Assembly: GCF_013327855.1 (NCBI RefSeq)
Contig: NZ_JABUMX010000001.1
Coordinates: 1,178,001 to 1,242,000 of the forward strand
Direction of reading: 5' to 3'
Length of the DNA: 64,000 nucleotides
Origin: Phyllobacterium pellucidum
GTDB taxonomy: Bacteria; Pseudomonadota; Alphaproteobacteria; Rhizobiales; Rhizobiaceae
Below are positions 8,800 through 19,188 of the stretch, one piece after another. Made by a program: the position numbers and the translations under genes. How positions within the stretch are numbered: the stretch's first letter is position 1; every line of letters begins with the position of its first letter. The notes under the pieces are model-generated. The model had not been told where the DNA came from. It searched no databases and saw only the letters and a list, made by a program, of their open reading frames with translations.

Positions 8800-9903
8800 A
8801 TGGGAGCCTATATTCTCCGCCGTCTCCTGTTGATGGTTCCCACACTTTTCGGCGTCCTGCTTGTCTGCTTCGTGATCGTGCAATTCGTCCCTGGCGGCCC
8901 GGTCGAGCGCATCATCGGCCAGCTTACCGGTCAGGGCGGCAATGCGATGGACCGCATCGGCGGCGGCGGCGCTGACCTTGGCCAGTCGCAGGAACAGCTT
9001 GGGCTCGGCGAAGGCAATTCGAAATACCGTGGCGCCCAAGGCCTCGACCCTGCATTCATCGCCAGCCTCGAGAAGCAGTTCGGACTCGACAGGCCTCCGC
9101 TCGAGCGGTTTGGGCTGCTGGTATGGAATTATGTGCGCTTCGATTTCGGCAAGAGCTATTTCCGCGATATCAGCGTCGTGAATTTGATCAAGGAGAAGCT
9201 GCCGGTATCGATTTCGCTCGGATTGTGGATGACGCTGCTCTCCTACATGATCTCGATACCGCTCGGCATACGAAAAGCCATCAAGGACGGCTCGTCATTC
9301 GACATATGGACCAGCGGCATCATCATCGTCGGCTACGCTATACCAGGCTTCCTCTTCGGCATCGCGCTGATCGTATTCTTTGCCGGCGGGTCCTTCTTTG
9401 ACTGGTTTCCAATTCGCGGGCTGACATCGAACGATTTTGAACAGCTGTCGCTGGGCGGAAAAATCATCGACTACGCATGGCACCTCGCTCTGCCGCTGAC
9501 GGCCATGCTGCTTTCCGCCTTTGCGACGACGACGCTTCTGACCAAGAACTCGTTCCTCGACGAAATCCGCAAACAATATGTGACGACGGCGCGCGCCAAG
9601 GGCCTCAGTGAACGCCGTATTCTTTACGGCCATGTCTTCCGCAATGCGATGCTTATTGTCATTTCCGGTTTTCCGAGCGCCTTCATCTCGATCTTCTTTA
9701 CCGGCCAGCTCCTGATCGAGGCGATCTTTTCGCTCGATGGACTTGGCCTTCTCGGCTACGAATCGATTATCAACCGCGATTATCCAGTGGTGATCGCGAC
9801 CGTCTATATCTTCGCCCTTGTCGGCGTCGTCGTCAGCCTGCTTTCCGATCTTCTCTATACATGGATCGATCCGCGCATCGACTTTGAGCGGAGGGATGTC
9901 TGA
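8800..9903 (+). CDS. yejB: Peptide ABC transporter permease YejB
   Basis: Inner-membrane permease subunit of 367 aa, BPD_transp_1 family. MGAYILRRLLLMVPTLFGVL is the typical first membrane segment of DppB/OppB-like permeases, with a long periplasmic loop (about residues 40-120) peculiar to the YejB branch. The EAA-type coupling loop is seen around ARAKGLSERRILYGHVFRNA (about 265-284), which contacts the ATPase. Its stop overlaps the yejE start by one base (TGATG), so translation is probably coupled. Confidence 0.95.
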   Translation: MGAYILRRLLLMVPTLFGVLLVCFVIVQFVPGGPVERIIGQLTGQGGNAMDRIGGGGADLGQSQEQLGLGEGNSKYRGAQGLDPAFIASLEKQFGLDRPPLERFGLLVWNYVRFDFGKSYFRDISVVNLIKEKLPVSISLGLWMTLLSYMISIPLGIRKAIKDGSSFDIWTSGIIIVGYAIPGFLFGIALIVFFAGGSFFDWFPIRGLTSNDFEQLSLGGKIIDYAWHLALPLTAMLLSAFATTTLLTKNSFLDEIRKQYVTTARAKGLSERRILYGHVFRNAMLIVISGFPSAFISIFFTGQLLIEAIFSLDGLGLLGYESIINRDYPVVIATVYIFALVGVVVSLLSDLLYTWIDPRIDFERRDV

Positions 9904-11038
9904 TGACCGATATTATCGGCACGACCCCAGCCCTTCCCGTCAAACGACCGCGACTTTCGCCGCTGAATGCCCGGCGCTGGCAGAACTTCAAGGCGAACAG
10001 GCGCGGCTGGTGGGCCCTGTGGATCTTCCTGTTCCTGTTCGTTGCTTCGCTCCTTGCCGAGTTCATAGCCAACGACAAGCCGATCATTGTTTCCTACAAG
10101 GGCGAGACCCTGTTTCCAGTCCTCGTCGATTATCCGGAAGAGAAATTCGGCGGCTTTTATGCCGTGACTGACTACCGCGATCCGGTGATCCAGGAGGAGA
10201 TCAACCGCAATGGCTGGTCGATCTGGCCACCGGTCCGCTATTCCTATCGGACGGTCAATAATGAACTGCCCGATACGGCGCCATCGAAGCCGTTCTGGCT
10301 GTTTACGCCGGAGGAGCGCTGCGCCCGCTATCCGCAAGGCGTGGACGATCCAAACTGTGTTTTCGGCAACATGAATATTCTCGGCACTGACGATCAGGCG
10401 CGCGACGTCTTTGCCAGGGCGCTCTACGGGTTCCGCATCTCGGTGCTCTTCGGCCTGATCCTGACCGCAGCGTCTGCCGTGATCGGTGTCACCGCCGGCG
10501 CATTGCAAGGCTACTTCGGCGGCTGGCTCGACCTCATCGCGCAGCGTTTCATCGAGATATGGTCCTCCATACCGACGCTTTACCTACTGCTGATCATGGC
10601 ATCGATCCTGCCGCCGGGCTTCTGGATCCTGTTGTGTATCATGCTGCTGTTCTCGTGGGTAAGCTTCGTCGGCATCGTTCGCGCCGAGTTTCTGCGCGCC
10701 CGTAACTTCGAATATGTCAACGCTGCACGGGCGCTTGGCGTGCGCAACCGGACCATCATGTTCCGCCACCTTTTGCCGAACGCCATGGTGACAACGCTGA
10801 CCTTCCTGCCGTTCATTCTCAACGGATCGATCACGACATTGACTTCGCTCGACTTCCTCGGCTTCGGCTTGCCCCCGGGATCGCCCTCGCTCGGCGAATT
10901 GCTCGCACAGGGCAAGAACAATCTGCAGGCGCCCTGGCTCGGGCTTACAGGCTTCATCGTGATTTCGCTGATGCTGTCCTTGCTAATCTTCGTCGGCGAA
11001 GCCACGCGCGATGCCTTTGACCCGCGCAAGGCGTTCAA

Positions 11039-11042
<4 letters not shown>
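9903..11042 (+). CDS. yejE: Peptide ABC transporter permease YejE
   Basis: Second permease subunit, 379 aa. A long cytoplasmic N terminus (PLNARRWQNFKANRRGWW) leads to the first membrane segment; a large periplasmic insert follows before the MNILGTDDQARDVFARALYG motif (about 160-180) typical of OppC/DppC/YejE. The coupling loop is at ARALGVRNRTIMFRHLLPNA (about 275-295). It overlaps yejF by 4 bp (ATGA). Length is slightly greater than that of E. coli YejE. Confidence 0.95.
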
Positions 11043-12663
<1,621 letters not shown>

Positions 12664-12667
<4 letters not shown>

Positions 12668-13620
12668 CTGGCAATGCAACCGATACGATCCTTTTGGCCG
12701 TGACGGGATGGGACCCGGACGTTTGGGTGTCCGAATTTGCCAAGGCCGCGCCGAAACGCAAACTGGTTCTCAACTCGACGGACAAGGATAAGATCCGCTA
12801 CGCGCTCGTCTGGAAACAGCGCCAGGGCTCGTTGGCCGGCTTGCCTAACCTTGATGTTATTTTCTCGCTCGGTGCCGGCGTCGATCACATCTTCCATGAC
12901 CAGCAGATACCGGACGTGCCGATCGTAAGAATCGTCTCGCCGGACCTGACTATGCGCATGAGCGAATATGTGGTGTGGCAGGTGCTCGACCATCACCGGC
13001 TCGGGATGCGCTATCGCCAGCAGCAGGGCCAACGCGTCTGGCACGAGGATCGGCGCCAGCCTGCGGCGCACGAGGTGAATGTCGGCATTCTCGGGCTCGG
13101 CGTGCTTGGCCGCGATGCGGCGCAGAAGCTGCGCGCGCTCGGCTTCCGCGTCAGCGGATGGAGCCGCCGCCTGCAGACCATGGAAGGCATTACGACCTAT
13201 TACGGCAAGGATGGCCTCAAGGACTTCCTCAAGGATGTCGATATCGTCGTCTGCCTTCTGCCGCTGACGCCCGACACCAAGAGCATTCTTTCAATGAGCA
13301 TGTTCGCGCAGATGAAGCAGCACGGGCCGCTAGGCGCCCCGACGCTGATCAATGCCGGACGCGGCGGGCTGCAGAACGAGCCCGATATTCTCGCGGCGCT
13401 CGACCGCGGCATGCTGTCGGCGGTGACGCTCGATGTGTTCAACCGCGAGCCCCTGCCGAAGGACAGCCCGCTGTGGACGCATCCGCAGGTAACGATCACT
13501 CCGCACGCGGCGGCAAGCTCGAGCCCGCAGGCGCTGGTCCCAGAGATCGTCGCCCAGATCGAATCCTTTGAACGCGGCGAACCGTTGAAGAATATCGTCG
13601 ACCGCGCGGCCCAATACTAG
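12664..13620 (+). CDS. ghrA: Glyoxylate/hydroxypyruvate reductase A-like D-2-hydroxyacid dehydrogenase
   Basis: NAD(P)-dependent cytosolic reductase of 318 aa resembling GhrA. NAD-binding loop GILGLGVLGRDAAQKL (about 140-155), catalytic Arg in NAGRGGLQNEPD (about 234-245), TLDVFNREPLP (about 258-268) and the catalytic His in ITPHAAASS (about 278-286) are present. It starts inside the yejF stop codon (ATGA overlap), so it is translationally coupled to a peptide importer. Whether the link is functional is unknown; the transport operon ends here and the FMN riboswitch begins about 45 bp later. Confidence 0.9.
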
Positions 13621-13666
13621 GCTGGGCTTGACCACCTGGACCAATTCACTAGGGTGCAATCGTTAG

Positions 13667-13823
13667 TGTTCTCAGGGCGGGGTGAGATTCCCCACCGGCG
13701 GTAATCACCTTGCATCACCCGATGTCTGGTGCGAGCCCGCGAGCGCCTCCCGGTCATCCGGGAGGGTCAGCAGATTTCGGTGCAATTCCGAAGCCGACGG
13801 TATAGTCCGGATGAAAGAGAACA
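13667..13823 (+). promoter_or_regulatory. FMN riboswitch (RFN element) upstream of ribH
   Basis: The conserved blocks occur in order: TCTCAGGGCGGGGTGAGATT then CCCCACCGGCGGTAAT, GAGCCCGCGAGCG, GGTCAGCAGATTTCGGTG, then CCGAAGCCGACGGTATAGTC and CGGATGAAAGAGAAC. The opening GTTCTC and closing GAGAAC make the P1 stem. FMN binding should favour the terminator that follows and shut off ribH. Confidence 0.96.
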
Positions 13824-13833
13824 ATCGAAAGTG

Positions 13834-13866
13834 AAGGCTGGCTCCGTGTCAGCCTTGCGCCTTTTT
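13834..13866 (+). terminator. Intrinsic terminator forming the FMN riboswitch expression platform
   Basis: Directly after the aptamer, AAGGCTG (13834-13840) pairs with CAGCCTT (13850-13856), extended by G-U and C-G pairs, and a T5 run follows at 13862-13866, before the ribH ribosome site at about 13894-13900. The position fits FMN-dependent premature termination. Confidence 0.75.
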
Positions 13867-13905
13867 GGTTGTGCCCTGATTCACGTCCACTCGAAGGAGA
13901 AAGAC

Positions 13906-14397
13906 ATGGATCAGTTCCAGAATAACGTTCCCCAAGACCCAGCCCCGCGTATCGCCTTTGTGCAGGCGCGATGGCATGCAAACATTGTCGACCAGTGCCG
14001 CCTCGGCTTCGAGGAAGAACTGCGCCGGCAAGGTGTGACACCAGCCCGCTTCGATGTCTTCGACGTGCCCGGCTCTTTTGACATTCCGCTCCTCGCCAAA
14101 AAACTTGCTGAAAGCGGCCGTTACGACGCCATCGTAAGTACCGGGCTCGTCGTCGATGGCGGCATCTACCGGCACGATTTCGTCGCCGGCTCTGTCGTCA
14201 ACGCGCTTTTGACCGCGCAGATGCAAACAGGCGTGCCGATGCTGTCGGCCGTTCTGACGCCGCACCACTTCCAAGAGACCGAGCAGCATATCGATTTTTT
14301 CACGCGGCACTTCCTCGTGAAGGGCGAGGAGGCGGCGCGGGCCTGCCTCCAGATCATCCGCACCTTGCGGCAGGTGAGCGAACTCACCGCCGCCTGA
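13906..14397 (+). CDS. ribH: 6,7-dimethyl-8-ribityllumazine synthase (short rhizobial/Brucella type)
   Basis: Condenses 5-amino-6-ribitylamino-uracil with dihydroxybutanone phosphate, the penultimate step of riboflavin synthesis. Length 163 aa, start chosen at the ATG preceded by AAGGAGA. Motifs include RIAFVQARWHANIVDQC, the FDVPGSFDIPLLAKKL segment, and a GGIYRHDFVA region where the usual lumazine synthase reads KGxTxHFE-like residues; TPHHFQETEQH follows. These are features of the decameric type II (RibH2) enzymes of Brucella and Mesorhizobium. Stands alone, without other rib genes, behind its riboswitch. Confidence 0.93.
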   Translation: MDQFQNNVPQDPAPRIAFVQARWHANIVDQCRLGFEEELRRQGVTPARFDVFDVPGSFDIPLLAKKLAESGRYDAIVSTGLVVDGGIYRHDFVAGSVVNALLTAQMQTGVPMLSAVLTPHHFQETEQHIDFFTRHFLVKGEEAARACLQIIRTLRQVSELTAA

Positions 14398-14411
14398 GTG
14401 CACAAACGGGT

Positions 14412-14439
14412 TGTGCCCGCTGCGCAGGTGGCGGGCACA
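14412..14439. terminator. Hairpin between convergent ribH and NlpC/P60 genes
   Basis: TGTGCCCGC and GCGGGCACA form a 9-bp stem with a 10-nt loop, ending one base before the stop codon of the minus-strand gene. There is no clear U-tract on either side, so its role as a terminator is inferred from position. Confidence 0.5.
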
Positions 14440-15315
14440 TCACGTGAGGCGACGAACGGCGGTCGGCTTGCCGTAGAGATAAGCGATGCGTTCGATCGCG
14501 TCGCGCAATGGCTCAAGCGTCACGCTCATCGTATGTCCGCTGGCGTGGAGCAGCGTCGAGTGGCTTGCCATCATTGCGGCGTGGCCTTTCCAGAAGACGA
14601 AATCGCCGCGCCTGAGATTATGATAGTCCGGGTCCGGTTCGATCGCCTCTCCGATCGAGGCTGCCTGCATGTCCGAATCCCGCAGGACGCCCTGCCCGGT
14701 CATGAGCAATGCCAGCTGAACGAGGCCCGAGCAATCGATGCCGAAGCCTGAAACGCCACCCCAGAGATAGGGCGTGTGCATCAGCGTCTCGGCGACGGCC
14801 ACGTGGTCTTCCGCAACCTCGTCGATCGGCACCAGATGCTTTGCGATGATCGCCTCACCGCTCGGCAGCATGGCATAGAGTGTGCCCCGCCGTTCCTCAC
14901 CGCCCGTAATCGTAACAAGCGAACCCATCGACAGGGCTTTGGTGCGCGGGAATTTCAGATCGGATCCGGGATAGACGAAGGTGCGGGGGGCAATGACGAT
15001 ATGCGTGGGATCGCCGGTTCGCCGGTCGAGACTCGTATCCACGACATAGCCCACATAGCCGTCGCGCTCATTCTGTATCCAGCACCAGCCATTGTCGTCC
15101 TCGAAAACGAGGACGTCGTCGCCATAGAGGAATTGCGTGGTGATCGGGGCATCGCCGCGCGGCTCGGACCTCACATCGACCACCGGGTCGGCAATGCGCA
15201 TGGGCTTGCCGGGAACGAAGCGTTCCGCCTGCACCAGCCCACGCAGGCTTTCATCGGCTCGGTCGGGCCGATATGCATTCAGTCGTTTGTCCAGCGACAC
15301 TGTTGGATCTGTCAA
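14440..15315 (-). CDS. NlpC/P60 family cysteine peptidase with SH3 domains
   Basis: Peptidoglycan-hydrolase-like protein of 291 aa. Two bacterial SH3-like domains occupy about residues 35-180 (VVDVRSEPRGDAPITTQFLYGD, then a second copy), followed by the NlpC/P60 domain with catalytic Cys in GFGIDCSGLVQLAL (about 205-218) and histidines in KGHAAMM and LLHASGH. I see no signal peptide; many Dipeptidyl-peptidase-VI-like family members are cytosolic and process murein peptides, so location is open. Downstream partner of a MarR-like gene, overlapping it by 4 bp. Confidence 0.9.
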   Translation of the reverse strand: MTDPTVSLDKRLNAYRPDRADESLRGLVQAERFVPGKPMRIADPVVDVRSEPRGDAPITTQFLYGDDVLVFEDDNGWCWIQNERDGYVGYVVDTSLDRRTGDPTHIVIAPRTFVYPGSDLKFPRTKALSMGSLVTITGGEERRGTLYAMLPSGEAIIAKHLVPIDEVAEDHVAVAETLMHTPYLWGGVSGFGIDCSGLVQLALLMTGQGVLRDSDMQAASIGEAIEPDPDYHNLRRGDFVFWKGHAAMMASHSTLLHASGHTMSVTLEPLRDAIERIAYLYGKPTAVRRLT

Positions 15316-15662
15316 AGCGGTAATCCTCTTGCCTTGGCAATCACGAGATCGCCAAGCTTTTCAACATAAAGCGCACCTTTTACCGTTCTCTTGACGAGAA
15401 CGTTGCGCTTGTCTTTTTCATCGCGATGCCGGTCAACCAGACCATAGCCGCCCATCGTATCGAGCGCGCGGGTTATGACCGGCTTGGTAACGCCGAGTTT
15501 CGCCGCCATGCCGCGTATCGTGTGCGGCGGCGGCTCGAGATAGACCGTCAGCAAGACGGCCATCTGCCGCAACGTAAGGTCATGTGCATCATCGCGCACC
15601 TCGGAGATCGCGATTTCCTTCCACAGCGTCAATGCCTGGATAGGCTTCAGTTCGATGAACAT
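15312..15662 (-). CDS. MarR-like winged-helix transcriptional regulator
   Basis: Small DNA-binding protein of 116 aa. A winged helix-turn-helix is seen at TIRGMAAKLGVTKPVITRALDTM-like residues (about 48-70), with a wing DRHRDEKDKRNVLVK (about 77-91) typical of the MarR fold. It lies first in a two-gene unit and overlaps the NlpC/P60 gene by 4 bp, so it may control that gene; the ligand is unknown. Confidence 0.8.
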   Translation of the reverse strand: MFIELKPIQALTLWKEIAISEVRDDAHDLTLRQMAVLLTVYLEPPPHTIRGMAAKLGVTKPVITRALDTMGGYGLVDRHRDEKDKRNVLVKRTVKGALYVEKLGDLVIAKARGLPL

Positions 15663-15728
15663 GGACGGTATCCGAGATCATTTCGGTTCCGTTCCATTCT
15701 ACCCCCTTGGCCGACCCAGGCAAGCCGT

Positions 15729-17099
15729 TCATTTGCTGAGATAACGATGCTTCAGAAGATGGTAAAGGGCGCGTATCGCCTGAGCCTCACCACCTACCGG
15801 GGAATGCGGTTTCTCGACGGGATTCCAGCCGTAAATATCGAAATGCGCCCACACCTTGGCCTTGCCGACGAATTTCTGCAGGAAAAGCGCTGCGGTAATC
15901 GATCCGGCAAAGCCATCGGTGGTGACATTGTTGGTGTCGGCGACGCGTGAGGACAGTTTGCTTTCGTAGGGCTGCCACAACGGCATGCGCCAGACAGGAT
16001 CGGCAACGGTGTCCGCCGCCCGGGCGACCTCGGCGGCGAACGTTTCGTCATTGGTGTAGAACGGCGGAAGGTCGGGGCCAAGCGCCACCCGGGCTGCGCC
16101 GGTCAGGGTTGCCATGTCGATCAGGATTTCCGGTTCCTCGTCATCCGCAAGCGCCAGCGCATCGGCAAGCACGAGGCGCCCTTCCGCATCGGTGTTGCCG
16201 ATCTCGACAGTCAAACCCTTGCGGCTTGCAAGGATATCGCTTGGTCGAAATGCATTGGCCGAGATCGAATTCTCGACAGCCGGGATCAGGACGCGCAGCC
16301 GCACCGGCAACTTCGCATCCATGATGAGGCTCGCGAGCGCCAGGACATTTGCCGCTCCACCCATGTCCTTCTTCATCAAAAGCATGCTGCTCGAGGGCTT
16401 GATATCGAGCCCGCCTGTATCGAAGCAAACGCCCTTGCCCACTAGCGTCACGCGCGGCGCATCCTTCTTGCCCCATTCGACGTCGATCAGGCGCGGTTCC
16501 TCGCTCCCCGCACGGCCAACGGCATGGATCATCGGAAAGTTCTGCTTGAGAAGTGCGTCGCCCTTGATGACGTTCACCGAAGCCTTGTAGTTATCGGCAA
16601 CCTTGCGGACCGCCTGTTCCAGCGCCTCGGGGCCCATATCGTTCGTCGGCGTGTTGATCAGGTCACGAGCCAGGGTGACGGCATTGGCAAGACGCCTCAC
16701 ATCGACCTTGTCGGCCCCTGCAGGCGAGGCAAGCGTCACATCCAGTTCGTCCTTCTTGCCATATTTTGTGAATTTGTATCCGCCGAGTAGAAAGCCGAGC
16801 GCGGCAAGGTTGGGCTCGCCCACGACATTGGCGAAATGCCAGCTCCCCTTGGGCAGACCCGTTGCAAGCTTGCCGGCAACAAGACGTGCATCGTCTTTGC
16901 CGGTACCGAGCAACGCTCCGGCAACTTCACCCTTGTCGTTGGGAATGATTAACAGGCGCGCGGACTGACCATCAAAACCGTTTGCCTTGGCCCAGTTCAG
17001 CGCACGGTCGTCTAGTCCCGCGTCGTTCAGTCCTCCGCTTCGCACCAGCCAGACGGGTTTGCTGCCATCGGGCATTTTGCCTTTGATTTCAATCGGCAT
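15729..17099 (-). CDS. Leucyl aminopeptidase family protein (peptidase M17)
   Basis: Cytosolic two-metal aminopeptidase of 456 aa. The catalytic domain carries VGKGVCFDTGGLDIKPSSSM (about 219-238), KKDMGGAA (about 242-249) with metal-binding Lys and Asp, and the family signature NTDAEGRLVLADAL (about 297-310). The N-terminal domain is short relative to E. coli PepA. It is a separate unit between the MarR-like gene and the pilus locus, and it may act on peptides entering by the Yej importer, but nothing here shows that. Confidence 0.92.
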   Translation of the reverse strand: MPIEIKGKMPDGSKPVWLVRSGGLNDAGLDDRALNWAKANGFDGQSARLLIIPNDKGEVAGALLGTGKDDARLVAGKLATGLPKGSWHFANVVGEPNLAALGFLLGGYKFTKYGKKDELDVTLASPAGADKVDVRRLANAVTLARDLINTPTNDMGPEALEQAVRKVADNYKASVNVIKGDALLKQNFPMIHAVGRAGSEEPRLIDVEWGKKDAPRVTLVGKGVCFDTGGLDIKPSSSMLLMKKDMGGAANVLALASLIMDAKLPVRLRVLIPAVENSISANAFRPSDILASRKGLTVEIGNTDAEGRLVLADALALADDEEPEILIDMATLTGAARVALGPDLPPFYTNDETFAAEVARAADTVADPVWRMPLWQPYESKLSSRVADTNNVTTDGFAGSITAALFLQKFVGKAKVWAHFDIYGWNPVEKPHSPVGGEAQAIRALYHLLKHRYLSK

Positions 17100-17227
17100 C
17101 GGCGAATTTCTCCTTGGTCATTCTTGTGCTGCACCGCGGGTCGTTAACGGTCCGTTAGGGTTAACAGAATATTTCTAGTCCTGGGATTGGGTTAACACAG
17201 CTGATTTGCGTGGGTACGGGGCAAACT

Positions 17228-18067
17228 ATGGTAATCGCAGGCATTATTCAACGTAATCGCCGCATGCTTTTCTCTGTGGCGATAGCGGGGCTCGTGGCGG
17301 GCATATCGGGCTGCACAACCACCGACAAGACGACGACAGGTTCCATTTCACCCGCTGTAGCGGCGACGGCAACGAGCGCAAGCGGCGATTTCGACCAGAT
17401 GAACGAACAGCAGTTGATGCAGGCATCGACCAGCCTCGGTTCGCGCTATCAGGCTAATCCAAAGGACAAGGTCACGGCGATGAAGTTTGCCGCGGTCCTC
17501 AGGATGACCAATCGCAGCGATCAGGCCCTTGCCGTCATGCGCAGCCTCGCCATCGCCTACCCGCAGGATCGGGACGTGCTCGCCGCTTACGGCAAAGCGC
17601 TGGCAAGCGCCGGCGAGTTCGAAGCAGCGCTTGATGCGTTGCGACGGGCCCAGACGCCGGAATATCCGGACTGGAAGCTCTTGTCGGCGCAAGGCGCTAT
17701 CCTCGACCAGTTGGGCAAGGAAAGCGAAGCCCGCGACCTCTACCGGCAGGCGCTGCAGATCAATCCCAACGAAGCCTCGATCCTTTCCAATCTCGGCATG
17801 TCCTACGTCCTCTCGGGCGATCTCGCCAGTGCCGAAAACTACATGCGCCAGGCGGTAAAGGCACCGGGGTCCGACAGCCGCGTCCGCCAGAACCTTGCGC
17901 TCGTGGTCGGACTTCAGGGTCGCTTCGACGAGGCCGAGACCATCGCCAACCAGGAGCTCTCGCCGCAGCAAGCGCAGGCTAATGTCAAATATTTGCGCAC
18001 CGTCCTGGCCCAGCAGAATTCCTGGACCATGCTGAAAGACAAGGATAAGGCAAAGCCGAAAAGCTGA
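17228..18067 (+). CDS. tadD: Tad pilus assembly TPR lipoprotein TadD
   Basis: Outer-membrane pilotin-like protein of Tad/Flp systems, about 279 aa. The ATG at 17228 gives a lipoprotein signal ending AGISGC, followed by a Thr/Ser-rich linker. TPR repeats cover about residues 90-240 (AYGKALASAGEFEAALDALR, GKESEARDLYRQALQINPNE, SNLGMSYVLSGDLASAENYM). It is transcribed toward, and shares a terminator with, the tadB-tadC end of the main pilus operon. Confidence 0.88.
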   Translation: MVIAGIIQRNRRMLFSVAIAGLVAGISGCTTTDKTTTGSISPAVAATATSASGDFDQMNEQQLMQASTSLGSRYQANPKDKVTAMKFAAVLRMTNRSDQALAVMRSLAIAYPQDRDVLAAYGKALASAGEFEAALDALRRAQTPEYPDWKLLSAQGAILDQLGKESEARDLYRQALQINPNEASILSNLGMSYVLSGDLASAENYMRQAVKAPGSDSRVRQNLALVVGLQGRFDEAETIANQELSPQQAQANVKYLRTVLAQQNSWTMLKDKDKAKPKS

Positions 18068-18089
18068 GTGCCACCAGGCCAACCAATAA

Positions 18090-18119
18090 AAAAAGCCGCC
18101 CCGAACCGGGCGGCTTTTT
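18090..18119. terminator. Bidirectional terminator between tadD and tadC
   Basis: GCCGCCC and GGGCGGC arms flanked by an A-run and a T5 run, placed between convergent genes 22 bp after the tadD stop and 22 bp after the tadC stop. The symmetric flanks suit both directions. Confidence 0.9.
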
Positions 18120-18140
18120 CGTTGATGGAAACGCTTCGAT

Positions 18141-19166
18141 TTACTTCGGTGTTGCGTCGCCAAAGATGCCGCCTTGGGCGGAAATCTGGATGAAGGCCGG
18201 CCCCAAGATCACGGCGAAAAGCACCGGCAGCAGGAAGACGATCATCGGTACGGTGAGCTTCGGCGGCAGGGCCGCCGCCTTTTTTTCGGCTTCCATCAGG
18301 CGGGCGTCGCGGCTTTCATCGGAAAGGACGCGCAGAGCACCCCCGATCGAAGTACCATAGCGTTCCGATTGGGTCAGCGCCTGGACGACGGATTTGACCG
18401 GTTCGAGCCCGGTGCGGTTGGCGAGGTTCTCATAGGCCTGCCGGCGCTCGGGCAGGAACGACAGTTCGGCATTTGTCAGTACCAGTTCTTCGGCAAGTTC
18501 TGCGGATTGCGCGCCGATTTCCTCGGAAACCTTCTTGAACGCTGCCTCGATCGACATGCCGGATTCGACGCAGATCAACATCAGATCGAGCGCATCCGGC
18601 CACGCAAGCTTGATCGATTGCTGCCGCTTGGATCCGACGTTCTTGACGTAGAGATTGGGCAAGTAGAAGCCGACATAGGCACCGGCGAAGCAGGCGGCCA
18701 TCCGTATCATGGTCGATTGTGCCGCAAGCCCGTCCATGCCGAAGATCCACAGTGTCGTCAGGCCGAGCGTGACAAAGGGCAGGCCAAAGCGAGCCGCAAG
18801 GAAGATATTGAGGGCGTTCTGCCCGCGAAAGCCGGCAATACGCAGAGAATTGACGGTATTCTCGTCGGCAAGAGCGCGCTGGAGATCAAGCCGCTCGACC
18901 AGTTGCCTGACACCCTGCCGCTCGGTCACGCGCAATGAACTCGCTCCATTCTTGCGCCGCGTCTCCGCATCCGCAGCCATGCGGGCCCGTTCGCGCGACC
19001 TGATCTGGTCGCGTTCCAGGGCAACCGACTTCATCCGCGTCTTCAGGCTGGTGCCGGAGAACATCGGCATCAGAAAAGTCATGAGCGTTGCAAATATCGA
19101 TATGCCAACGAGCACCGCAAAGATGAAGGCGGGGTTGTGCATGGCTTTGGCGATGGTGGTGATCAT
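18141..19166 (-). CDS. tadC: Tad pilus inner-membrane platform protein TadC
   Basis: Type II secretion F-domain protein of 341 aa, last gene of the main pilus operon. An N-terminal membrane segment (FIFAVLVGISIFATLMTF) is followed by a basic region, two central segments, the T2SSF domain (WPDALDLMLICVESGMSIEAA, about 200-220) and C-terminal membrane segments. With TadB it forms the inner-membrane platform driven by the CpaF ATPase. A gap of 22 bp separates it from tadB. Confidence 0.93.
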   Translation of the reverse strand: MITTIAKAMHNPAFIFAVLVGISIFATLMTFLMPMFSGTSLKTRMKSVALERDQIRSRERARMAADAETRRKNGASSLRVTERQGVRQLVERLDLQRALADENTVNSLRIAGFRGQNALNIFLAARFGLPFVTLGLTTLWIFGMDGLAAQSTMIRMAACFAGAYVGFYLPNLYVKNVGSKRQQSIKLAWPDALDLMLICVESGMSIEAAFKKVSEEIGAQSAELAEELVLTNAELSFLPERRQAYENLANRTGLEPVKSVVQALTQSERYGTSIGGALRVLSDESRDARLMEAEKKAAALPPKLTVPMIVFLLPVLFAVILGPAFIQISAQGGIFGDATPK

Positions 19167-19188
19167 TGATGGGCCTCGACTTTTCCGC

